Assembly (NCBI GenBank): GCA_934700335.1 | Contig: CAKUXM010000020.1 | Coordinates: 1-25,866, forward strand | Origin: an uncultured Candidatus Melainabacteria bacterium | Lineage (GTDB): Bacteria; Cyanobacteriota; Vampirovibrionia; Gastranaerophilales; Gastranaerophilaceae | DNA: 25,866 bases | Direction of reading: 5' to 3' | Shown: positions 5,965-14,178 of the stretch, in pieces | How the letters are laid out: each line of letters begins with the position of its first letter | Position numbering within the stretch: position 1 is the first letter of the stretch | Notes under the pieces: model-generated | What the model saw: the letters and a program-made list of their open reading frames with translations, nothing else | Told to the model about the DNA's origin: nothing | The model's database searches: none | Program-made: the position numbers and the translations under genes

Positions 5965-7310
5965 TATTGTTTACGTTTTAAGTAATCTTCAATAAATCCT
6001 GTGTTAAATTCACCCGTTTGGAAAATTTCATCTTCCACAATATCTAAGTGGAATGGGATTGTTGTTTTTATACCAGTGATAACGTATTCTTTCAAAGCTT
6101 GATACATTCTTCTTCTAGCTTCATTTCTTGTTTGACCCCAACATATTAATTTACCGATAAGTGAGTCGTAATATGGTGGAATTACATATCCTGGATACAC
6201 GTGAGAATCGACTCTTATACAGAAGCCACCTGGAGCAACATAACCTTCAATCTTTCCTGGACATGGCATAAAGTTTCTATCTGGATCCTCTGCGTTAATT
6301 CTACATTCAATAGCATGACCTGTTAAGTTAATATCTTTTTGAGAATATTCAAGTTCTTCACCAGCTGCAACCTTAATTTGTTGTCTTACGATATCAACTC
6401 TTGAAATCATTTCTGTAACACCATGTTCTACTTGAATACGAGTATTCATTTCCATAAAATACCATTTTCCGTCATCATCAAGTAAAAATTCGCAAGTACC
6501 AACACCTTCATAGTTAATAGCTTTTGCAGCTCTTACAGCTGCTTCACCCATTTCTTTTCTTGTTTTTTCATCAATAACTGGAGATGGAGCTTCTTCTATT
6601 AATTTTTGGTGTCTTCTTTGGATAGAACAATCTCTTTCACCTAAGTGAATAACATTGCCATATCTATCACCAATAATTTGAACCTCAATGTGTCTTGGAT
6701 TTTCCAAGAATTTTTCAGCATAAACATCTGGATTACCAAAGTAATTTTGAGCTTCTTGTTGGCAAATATTCATCAATTCTGGTAATTCTTCGGCATTTCT
6801 AGCTACTCTCATAGCTTTACCACCGCCACCAGCTGTTGCTTTAATAATGATTGGATATCCAACTTTCTTAGCAAAATCTAATGCTTCTTGAATAGAATTC
6901 AAAATACCAGTACCTGGAGTAACAGGAACATTGTTTTCAATCATTGTTTTTCTAGCGTTTGCCTTATCACCCATTAATCTCATAGTATCACCGCTAGGAC
7001 CAATAAATTTAATATGATGTTGGTCGCAGATATCTACGAAATCTGGTCTTTCTGATAAAAACCCGTATCCAGGGTGGATAGCATCAGCACCAGAAACAAC
7101 AGCAGCAGAAATAATTGCTGGAATATTTAAGTAACTTTTTGAAGGTTCGTTTGGACCGATACAATACGCATCAGTAGCCAATCTAACGTGTAATGAATTA
7201 GCATCTGCTTCTGAGTAAATCGCAACTGTTGCAATACCCAATTCTCTACACGCACGAATAACTCTAACCGCAATTTCACCACGGTTTGCAACTAATACTT
7301 TTTTAAACAT
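5964..7310 (-). CDS. accC: Biotin carboxylase subunit of acetyl-CoA carboxylase
   Basis: AccC uses ATP and bicarbonate to carboxylate biotin on AccB, the first half-reaction in making malonyl-CoA for fatty acids. The chain (448 aa) has the N-terminal domain (MFKKVLVANRGEIAVRVIRA), an ATP-grasp domain with K116, K157 and the GGGGKAMRVA loop (161-170), ERDCSIQRRHQK with C228, and EMNTRIQVEH (287-296) with E287 and R291. The normally invariant Pro after EH is Gly here (G297, VEHGVTE), which is unusual. The gene lies 14 bases after accB with an AGAGG Shine-Dalgarno and ends in the terminator at 5908-5964. Confidence 0.97.
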   Translation of the reverse strand: MFKKVLVANRGEIAVRVIRACRELGIATVAIYSEADANSLHVRLATDAYCIGPNEPSKSYLNIPAIISAAVVSGADAIHPGYGFLSERPDFVDICDQHHIKFIGPSGDTMRLMGDKANARKTMIENNVPVTPGTGILNSIQEALDFAKKVGYPIIIKATAGGGGKAMRVARNAEELPELMNICQQEAQNYFGNPDVYAEKFLENPRHIEVQIIGDRYGNVIHLGERDCSIQRRHQKLIEEAPSPVIDEKTRKEMGEAAVRAAKAINYEGVGTCEFLLDDDGKWYFMEMNTRIQVEHGVTEMISRVDIVRQQIKVAAGEELEYSQKDINLTGHAIECRINAEDPDRNFMPCPGKIEGYVAPGGFCIRVDSHVYPGYVIPPYYDSLIGKLICWGQTRNEARRRMYQALKEYVITGIKTTIPFHLDIVEDEIFQTGEFNTGFIEDYLKRKQ

Positions 7311-7324
7311 AATATCAAAGACCT

Positions 7325-7765
7325 CTATTCAATATACATAAGTGGTTGACCATATTCAACAGGTTGACCGTCTTCAACACAAATTTCAACGATTTTGCCT
7401 GAAAAATCTGATTCAATTTCGTTCATAAGTTTCATAGCTTCAATAATACAAACTACTTCACCTTGAGCAACAAGTCCACCAACTTCAACAAATGGAGGAG
7501 CACCTGCGGCAGGAGCTTTATAGAAAGTACCTACCATTGGTGATTTAATAACCTTATCCGTTTTCTTTGCTTGTTTTTCTTCAACCGGCTGTTCTTTTGG
7601 TTGAACTGGTTGTTGTTTTTGAATTTGTGGCATAACTTGAACAGCTTCAGCCATTTTAGCTTCTTTTTTCAAAGTAACTGTTTGTTCGCCATCTTTTACA
7701 CTCAACTCAGTAAGTTGATTTTCTTTAATCAACTTAGCTAGTTTTTCTATATATTTAATATCCAT
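7325..7765 (-). CDS. accB: Biotin carboxyl carrier protein of acetyl-CoA carboxylase
   Basis: AccB carries biotin between the carboxylase and carboxyltransferase of acetyl-CoA carboxylase. The C-terminal biotinyl domain (about residues 73-146) has SPMVGTFYKAP, the thumb segment AAGAPPFVEVG, and the target motif EAMKLMNE with biotin on K112. The N-terminal part (1-37) is the usual short AccB lead. A flexible Gln/Pro/Lys-rich linker (about 40-72) joins them. Length 146 aa is normal. It sits between efp and accC on the same strand with a GAAAGG Shine-Dalgarno. Confidence 0.97.
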   Translation of the reverse strand: MDIKYIEKLAKLIKENQLTELSVKDGEQTVTLKKEAKMAEAVQVMPQIQKQQPVQPKEQPVEEKQAKKTDKVIKSPMVGTFYKAPAAGAPPFVEVGGLVAQGEVVCIIEAMKLMNEIESDFSGKIVEICVEDGQPVEYGQPLMYIE

Positions 7766-7787
7766 GATTTAACCTTTCAATTGAATA

Positions 7788-8345
7788 CTAGCAACGATCT
7801 AGGTATTCATTTGTTCTTGTATCAACTCTAATTCTGTCGCCATTTTGTACGAAAAATGGAACGTTAACTACAGCACCTGTTTCAGTAGTAGCAGGTTTTG
7901 TACCGCCTTGTGCTGTGTTACCCTTTTCTGCTGGTGGAGTATCTACAACTTCTAATTCTACGTGTGCTGGTATATCACAACCAATTACTTTTGTATCATG
8001 CATTAAGATAGATACATTCATATTTTCTTTCAAATATTTAACTCCGTCGCCTACTTGTTCTGGTGTTAATGTGATTTGTTCATAGTTTTCCAAATCCATC
8101 ATTACAAATCCTGTACCTTCTTTATATAAATACTGCATATCTCTACGTTCTAACATAGCTTTAGCAACTTTTTCACCTGCTCTGAAAGTTTTTTCTACAA
8201 CCCTACCAGTTTCAACATGTTTTAATGTTGTTCTAACAAAAGCTGCACCTTTACCAGGTTTTACATGTAAGAAATCAACTACTGTCCATAGTCCGTTATC
8301 TAATTCAAGTGTTAAGCCTGTTTTTAAATCGTTTACAGATATCAT
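7788..8345 (-). CDS. efp: Translation elongation factor P
   Basis: EF-P helps ribosomes through proline stretches. The KOW-like domain I has the tip loop KPGKGAAFVR with Lys32 at the position modified in other species (beta-lysyl or 5-aminopentanol forms). Because the tip residue is Lys, not Arg, the EarP/rhamnose system does not apply; no modifying enzyme lies in the window. Domains II and III follow, with the C-terminal GDRIRVDTRTNEYLDRC. Full length is 185 aa. An AAAGGAG Shine-Dalgarno is 7 bases before the ATG. The neighbours accB and accC are 22 bases and more downstream, a gene order also found in cyanobacteria. Confidence 0.97.
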   Translation of the reverse strand: MISVNDLKTGLTLELDNGLWTVVDFLHVKPGKGAAFVRTTLKHVETGRVVEKTFRAGEKVAKAMLERRDMQYLYKEGTGFVMMDLENYEQITLTPEQVGDGVKYLKENMNVSILMHDTKVIGCDIPAHVELEVVDTPPAEKGNTAQGGTKPATTETGAVVNVPFFVQNGDRIRVDTRTNEYLDRC

Positions 8346-8363
8346 AAATTCTCCTTTTGTATC

Positions 8364-8400
8364 TTTTTCTTTTATAATTTAACATTTTGATGTTAGCATA
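8364..8400 (-). promoter_or_regulatory. Probable efp-accB-accC promoter region with an inverted repeat
   Basis: The 88-base gap between cheA and efp holds TATAAA on the minus strand (plus 8369-8374) and, just upstream, a perfect inverted repeat TAACAT-TTTG-ATGTTA (8380-8395) placed like an operator. A -35 box is weak, so the promoter call is tentative. A separate promoter is expected because efp and acc genes must be strongly expressed whatever cheA does. Confidence 0.35.
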
Positions 8401-8433
8401 AACATGCAATTTTTCAAATTTATTGTAACAACA

Positions 8434-11400
8434 TTATTTACTTAAAGTCTCTTTTATTTTTTTTACGAATGTTGGTTGTCTAAAATTATTCTTTATAAAA
8501 TAACTTTCAACACCCAGTGTTTTTGCTTTTTCTTGGTATTCTTTATTATTGTTAGAAGACATTACAAAAACTGGAATTTTTGATTTTAATTTATCACGCT
8601 TTAATTTTTCAATAAATTCAAAACCATTCATTTCTGGCATATCAAGGTCAGTAATAATTGCGTCATAGTGAGATTGATTTAATTTTTTAAACGCTTCAAT
8701 TGGATTGAATACTGTTTCCACGTTAAAACCTTCAAGCGATAAAATATTTTTTGTTAATGTTCTTACAATCACAGAATCATCAACAACTAATAATTTTTTA
8801 TTCGCTAATTTATTTCTTGATTTTGTTTCTATAAGCCTAATTTTTTCTGCTGCAAGAATTTTGTTTGATTGCAATGTTGCATTTTTCAAAATATCTGAAA
8901 TGTTTAAGATTAAACATGTTTCACCACTTGCAAGTGTTGATGCACCAGAAATATTTTTCAATTTTTGAATTGGTAAAGCTAATTTTTTATGTAAAATTTC
9001 TTGTGTTCCAATTAGTTTATCAATAATTAAACCTATAATTTTATTATCTGCTTGAACAATCAAAATTGTTCTATAATTTGAAAGATTTTCTTTCTTTTCA
9101 AGATTTAAAATATTAGCCAAACTATGTAATGGAATATTTCTATCCTTATACACAATTGTAGCTTGGTCATCATTTACATAAATTTCATCTAAAGATTTTG
9201 AAATAACAGTTGCAATCGCAGACATTGGAAGTGCAAAAAGTTTATCTGCTGATTTTACAATAAATGCGTTTATTGTAGACATTGTAAGTGGTAATTCCAA
9301 AGTAATACAGCTGTATTTGTTTAATTCAGTTGCAATCTTGATTTGCCCATTCAATTGCATCATTTTTGATTTAACAACATCTAAACCAATACCTCTGCCT
9401 GATATATCAGTAACTTTATCGTCTGTTGTAAATCCCGGCCAGAAAATCATGTTCATAACTTCGCTATCTGACATCATACTTAATTCTTCCAGAGTTACAA
9501 ATTCTTTTACTATAGCTGTTTCTCTTATCTTATCTAGGTTAAAACCTTGACCGTCATCAAAAACTTCTAAAATAATTTTATTATTTTCTTGTTTTGCACT
9601 TATACTTATTCTACCAGTAGGATTTTTACCCAATGCCATACGTTTTTCAGGCGTTTCGATACCATGGTCAATCGCATTTCTGACAATATGGATAAGCGGA
9701 TTCTTAATTTCTTCAATAATATTTTTATCAGCCGTTGTATCAGAACCATTGATATTTAATTCTACCTTTTTATTTTTTTCTTTAGCAATATCTCTAACCA
9801 TTCTGCCAAAAAAGTGAAAAACTGTTGCAAAAGGCAATACAGTAATATTTTTAACCATTGCGCTAAAATCGTCAATTAAGGTATTTAATTTATCATCATC
9901 ATCTTGATGAGAACGTTGAAGAGTATTGATTTCATTGATTAACTCAGCTAAAGTTTCATAATCCTCCATAAACACATTTGCTGTCTGTCTCAAATATGCT
10001 GATAGAGTTTCGTTATTTTGATTTGTAATTTTTTTGTCTAATGTTTTTATTGTGTTTATTTTTCTGAGAAAATTCTTTTGGAATTCTTCCATATCTTTTA
10101 CGATATCTGAAAATTCTGAAAGTTGTTTTGAAGTCTTAGTCTTTGTTGTATGAATTTCCCCAAGCTGATTAACCAAAGTATCAAGTTTGCTTGAATCAAC
10201 GTGCAAAGTTTTAATTTCACTAGTATTAAAGATTTTAGAGAAATCACTTGTTGAGGTTTTTGTTTTTGGTTGAACCTGAGGTAATTCAAATAAATCTCCG
10301 CCATCGCCAACATTACTCAAATCAAGCAATTGCATCATGATTTCTAATTGTTGGAAAAGTAAGTCAAAGTTACCAGAATCAATGCCGTTGTTCAATAATT
10401 CATCAAGATAATCAATGGCGCCTGAAATTATCATCAAAGCTTGTTCGTTTGGACAAACGCTTGTTTTTTCTGAATATTTCAAAATTTTTAAAATTTCAGC
10501 TATCATCTTTGATGCATTTTCATTTGTACAAGTTTTAGCGATATGTTCAAAAAATTCTCTAACTTCATAAATATCTGTAATATCTGTTTCGAGTGAAGGA
10601 ATTTTTGCTTTGATATCCGCAAAGTTAATTGTTGTAGATGCTGGCAAATCAGAGATTCCATCTATGATTTCACTATCTAAATAATCCTCTTCTTTTTGCT
10701 CTTCTTGCTTATTTTCTTCTTGTTTTTGTTGCACAAAAACAAATTCTTCATTGTTTTGAGAAGAAATTTTATCAAAAGCATAAGAATAATAGTCAACAAC
10801 AGGAATATTGTTCATCTCATACATACCAGACAATACGTTAATTACATTCGCCATATCATCTTGCATTTCGATTAATTCTCTAGTTGTAAGATTATAAGAA
10901 GCTTGTTTTACAAAATCTAATTTAACCTTTGTATTCTCAATGCTCATTTTGATTTCAAAAAAGCCAATATCATTGAATAATTCAAACATTCTATTAACAT
11001 AGTTTGACATTCTATCAATTGTTTCGGCATCACATTTTTCTTCTAATTTCATTAGACAAATCAAAGTATTTACGATAAGAGAATTTATTTTATCAATAGA
11101 ATCATTTAATAGATTTCTATTGAAATCCATTGTTTCTTTAGTTGCAGAAATATTTTGGTCTTCAGCACTTGTAATATTATCTAAAATGTTTACTTGCTCA
11201 TTTACAAGAGTAACATCGGCGATTTCTTGACCAGAATTAATAGAACTTTTAACAATATCAGAAATCATATCAACAGTTTTGTATAAAATATCAGAGATTT
11301 TTGTATTTAGGACAAGTTTATTTTCTTGCGCTAAATCAAGAATATCTTCCATTTTATGAGCAAGAGTTTGAATAGAATTAAAACCAATCATTCTTGCTGC

Positions 11401-11565
11401 ACCTTTTAAACTATGCGCATTTCTAAACAAAATAAGAATAAGTTCTTTATTCTTAGGATTACGCTCTAAGTCTAGCAAAGAGTTATTCATTTTTGAAATA
11501 ATTTCTTCTGCCTCGACTTGGAAAATATTTAAAATTTCTGTAAGTTCGTTATCTGAAAATTCCAT
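8434..11565 (-). CDS. Hybrid CheA-type histidine kinase with C-terminal receiver
   Basis: A chemosensory kinase of 1043 aa. In order: Hpt domain with phosphorylated H51 in NAHSLKGAAR; a long acidic linker (about 130-460, with an EENKQEEQKEED tract near 285); a dimerisation helix pair (about 465-545, KLDTLVNQLGE); ATPase domain with N box HIVRNAIDHGIE (N630), DDGQGF near 671 and SGRGIGLDVV; CheW-like regulatory domain (about 750-895); and a receiver (about 923-1043) with D929/D930, phospho-acceptor D973 in TDLDMPEMNG, and K1025. All catalytic residues look intact. Receiver-tailed CheA proteins are typical of cyanobacterial Pil/Tax systems. The gene begins 2 bases after the MCP stop, with no clear Shine-Dalgarno, so translation is probably coupled. 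Confidence 0.93.
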   Translation of the reverse strand: MEFSDNELTEILNIFQVEAEEIISKMNNSLLDLERNPKNKELILILFRNAHSLKGAARMIGFNSIQTLAHKMEDILDLAQENKLVLNTKISDILYKTVDMISDIVKSSINSGQEIADVTLVNEQVNILDNITSAEDQNISATKETMDFNRNLLNDSIDKINSLIVNTLICLMKLEEKCDAETIDRMSNYVNRMFELFNDIGFFEIKMSIENTKVKLDFVKQASYNLTTRELIEMQDDMANVINVLSGMYEMNNIPVVDYYSYAFDKISSQNNEEFVFVQQKQEENKQEEQKEEDYLDSEIIDGISDLPASTTINFADIKAKIPSLETDITDIYEVREFFEHIAKTCTNENASKMIAEILKILKYSEKTSVCPNEQALMIISGAIDYLDELLNNGIDSGNFDLLFQQLEIMMQLLDLSNVGDGGDLFELPQVQPKTKTSTSDFSKIFNTSEIKTLHVDSSKLDTLVNQLGEIHTTKTKTSKQLSEFSDIVKDMEEFQKNFLRKINTIKTLDKKITNQNNETLSAYLRQTANVFMEDYETLAELINEINTLQRSHQDDDDKLNTLIDDFSAMVKNITVLPFATVFHFFGRMVRDIAKEKNKKVELNINGSDTTADKNIIEEIKNPLIHIVRNAIDHGIETPEKRMALGKNPTGRISISAKQENNKIILEVFDDGQGFNLDKIRETAIVKEFVTLEELSMMSDSEVMNMIFWPGFTTDDKVTDISGRGIGLDVVKSKMMQLNGQIKIATELNKYSCITLELPLTMSTINAFIVKSADKLFALPMSAIATVISKSLDEIYVNDDQATIVYKDRNIPLHSLANILNLEKKENLSNYRTILIVQADNKIIGLIIDKLIGTQEILHKKLALPIQKLKNISGASTLASGETCLILNISDILKNATLQSNKILAAEKIRLIETKSRNKLANKKLLVVDDSVIVRTLTKNILSLEGFNVETVFNPIEAFKKLNQSHYDAIITDLDMPEMNGFEFIEKLKRDKLKSKIPVFVMSSNNNKEYQEKAKTLGVESYFIKNNFRQPTFVKKIKETLSK

Positions 11566-11567
11566 AA

Positions 11568-12614
11568 TTATTCGTCAAAAATGTTTTCTTTTAAGTTTGT
11601 TGACATATTGTTTAAAGAGTTAAGTGCAATAACACTTTCGTCAATTGTATTCAAGAAAGAATTTAACCAACTAGAAATTTCTGCCAAAGATAGACAAATT
11701 TGAGATGAATAATTGCTTTGACTATCAGTATGAGAGTTAATTTGATTAATTGGTTGAGAAAGCTCTGTAATGTGTTGATTCATGTTATCAATCATCATAA
11801 GAGTTTCTTTTGAAGCCTTAACTACAGCATCAATTTCTTTAGAACTTTCTTCTGTTGCTAGTACAGAAGAGCTTGTTGAATTTTGAATATCAGTCAACAT
11901 ATTTGAAATTTTGTTTGTTGCTTCTTTTGATTCTTCTGAAAGTTTTCTAATTTCACTTGCAACAATGGCAAAACCTTTACCATGTTCACCTGCTCTTGCT
12001 GCTTCAACTTCAGCATTTAAAGCTAACATATTTGTTTGTTCTGAAATATCTTCTACAACAACTAAGTTATTTTTAATTTGTTGCAAGGTATTTGATAAAT
12101 CCAATGTTAATTCTGCAACTGTTTGCATTTTTTGTTTTAAATTTTGAATTTTATCAGAAGTTATATTCATACATTCTTTTTCTTTATTTGAACAATCAAG
12201 AGTTGTTTGAGCTTTTTCAGAAAGAGATTTTACAAGCTCTTTTGTTTGCCCAGATAAATGTCTAATGCTTTCAATAGCAGTTGCTTGTTGATTTGCATCT
12301 GACATATGTTTACTAGCAATACTCTTTTGATTACTTATTAAATTTAAAATTGAATTTGTTTTATCAGAAGTTGAACTAACTTGTTTGTTAATAATTGAAG
12401 AAATAGATTTTTCAATCCAGTTTTTAGACAAGCAATATTGAACAGCATATAAAATAACCATTGTTGTTAAAACTAAAAACAAGTTTAACAAAGAAGCTTT
12501 TTCCAAATAAGAAAATGCACAAATGATTGCACCAGCAAAAAGGAAGAATAATACGTCAAATATACATTTTATGTTTAATTTATGTGTAAAATTCAGTTTT
12601 ATTTTATTTTGCAT
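11568..12614 (-). CDS. Methyl-accepting chemotaxis protein without an extracellular sensor domain
   Basis: A receptor that would cluster with CheA and CheW. Two membrane helices (about residues 19-35 and 42-60) are joined by only a few residues, so there is no periplasmic ligand domain, and no HAMP domain is evident. The rest is cytoplasmic coiled coil. The signalling tip is clear: SEQTNMLALNAEVEAARAG, then EHGKGFAIVASEIRKLSEES (about 188-227). The usual LNAAIEAARAG reads LNAEVEAARAG. With no sensor domain it may sense the membrane, a partner protein or the cytoplasm. The AGGAGAGG Shine-Dalgarno is strong. No CheR or CheB for adaptation is present in the window. Confidence 0.9.
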   Translation of the reverse strand: MQNKIKLNFTHKLNIKCIFDVLFFLFAGAIICAFSYLEKASLLNLFLVLTTMVILYAVQYCLSKNWIEKSISSIINKQVSSTSDKTNSILNLISNQKSIASKHMSDANQQATAIESIRHLSGQTKELVKSLSEKAQTTLDCSNKEKECMNITSDKIQNLKQKMQTVAELTLDLSNTLQQIKNNLVVVEDISEQTNMLALNAEVEAARAGEHGKGFAIVASEIRKLSEESKEATNKISNMLTDIQNSTSSSVLATEESSKEIDAVVKASKETLMMIDNMNQHITELSQPINQINSHTDSQSNYSSQICLSLAEISSWLNSFLNTIDESVIALNSLNNMSTNLKENIFDE

Positions 12615-12693
12615 TGACCTCTCCTTTTAATAAAATTGTTTTTATAATATAATTATTGTAATACAAATTTATTTTAATTAAAAGAAATTTAAA

Positions 12694-14178
12694 ATGGAAC
12701 GTAAAATATTATTAATAGAGAAAGACGAAAATTATATCAACTTTATTAAAGAACGTTTGCAAATGGAACGTTTTGAAGTTGAGGTTGCGAAAAACACAAC
12801 AGAAGCTTATGATAAAATTTTTGAATTTGTTCCGGATTTAATTTTATCAGCATACGACATTGAAGACATTAACGGTTTTCAATTCTGTAAGGTTTTAAAA
12901 AATGAAAAGATTTTTAGAAAAATCCCATTTTTGGTTTTATCAGAAAATCAAGTAAAACCTCTTAGCAAATATTGGGCTGAAAAATGTGATGTTCAAGATG
13001 TTTTACCAAAAGAAACACCTTATGAAGAAATCAGTTTAGCGATAAATCAATTAATTGATGAATATGAAATTGACGATTTATCAAAAGTACAAATAAAAAA
13101 CACTCCTAAAAAACAAGAGTCAATCCAAGCTCAAGCTATTTCTATATTTAGAAGCGAAATAGAAAAATACTCATTCTTAAATGATTTCAGAGATATGGTA
13201 AACGAATATCATACTGATGAAAAAGCCTTAATCCAAAATACCTTCGATTTATTATCAGTATTTTTAGAATACGATTTGGCAGGAATATTCTTTAACCATG
13301 CTCAAGAATCTGGTAAATACATGCTTCACTTTGATGTCAAAGATTGCTCTGTTTCAAACTTTGTTCTTGAAAAAGTTAAAAGAGAATTCTTTGCAAAAAT
13401 GCCTAATATGAAAGAATTTTCAATCACAACCTTCGGACATGATATTGTGAATGAAAACACAGAAAATTTAGATAATAGAATTATTTCAACAAATGAATTT
13501 AATTCTTCATTAATTCTTCCATTTGAATTTGAAGAAAAATTCATTGGTGGAGTTTGTTTCTATTCAAGAAAACAACAAAATTTCTCAGACTTTATTTTCT
13601 ACGACATATTATTGAACGAACTAACTTCATTATTCAAAACAAGTTACTTATTCTCAGGTATTGAATTCTTGTCTGTAACAGATGGTTTAACAGGTTTGTC
13701 AAACCGTCGTCAATTTGACTATTCTATCAACAGAGAATTTATCAAATCTAGAAAATATCCTTCTGACTTATGTTTCGCAATTCTGGATATCGACCACTTC
13801 AAGAGTGTAAACGATACTTACGGACACCAATATGGCGACTACGTATTGAAGGAAGTCTCTTCAATCATAAAAAACAGCTTCCGTCGTGCAGATATGATTT
13901 ACAGATACGGTGGTGAAGAAATCGCTATCATTATGACAGAAACAACTATTCCGTCTGCAGTTACTATGATGGAAAGACTTAGAAAAAAAATTGAAACACA
14001 CGATTTTTTCTATAACGGAATTCAAATCAGCTTGACAGCAAGTATTGGTATTGGTTCAAACTTAGATAAATTAGAAGATGCGCACCAAATGATTGAATGC
14101 GCCGATAAAGCTTTGTATAAAGCAAAAGAAACTGGTAGAAATAAGGTATTAACATATTCTAATGAAGACGATAACTAA
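12694..14178 (+). CDS. Diguanylate cyclase with a degenerate receiver and GAF-like domain
   Basis: This protein should make the second messenger c-di-GMP. The N-terminal receiver-like domain (1-122) keeps the fold and Lys106 in LPKE, but the phospho-acceptor position is Ala53 (LILSAYDIEDINGF; Gly61 fixes the register) and the acidic pair is altered to E9-K10-D11. It probably cannot be phosphorylated normally. A GAF-like domain (about 165-325) follows. The GGDEF domain (about 326-494) looks active: DGLTGLSNRR, D365 in LDIDHFK, GGEEI (406-410), and an inhibitory RxxD site RRAD (397-400). It is divergent from the MCP and cheA genes and overlaps the next gene by 17 bases. The Shine-Dalgarno is weak. 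Confidence 0.92.
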   Translation: MERKILLIEKDENYINFIKERLQMERFEVEVAKNTTEAYDKIFEFVPDLILSAYDIEDINGFQFCKVLKNEKIFRKIPFLVLSENQVKPLSKYWAEKCDVQDVLPKETPYEEISLAINQLIDEYEIDDLSKVQIKNTPKKQESIQAQAISIFRSEIEKYSFLNDFRDMVNEYHTDEKALIQNTFDLLSVFLEYDLAGIFFNHAQESGKYMLHFDVKDCSVSNFVLEKVKREFFAKMPNMKEFSITTFGHDIVNENTENLDNRIISTNEFNSSLILPFEFEEKFIGGVCFYSRKQQNFSDFIFYDILLNELTSLFKTSYLFSGIEFLSVTDGLTGLSNRRQFDYSINREFIKSRKYPSDLCFAILDIDHFKSVNDTYGHQYGDYVLKEVSSIIKNSFRRADMIYRYGGEEIAIIMTETTIPSAVTMMERLRKKIETHDFFYNGIQISLTASIGIGSNLDKLEDAHQMIECADKALYKAKETGRNKVLTYSNEDDN

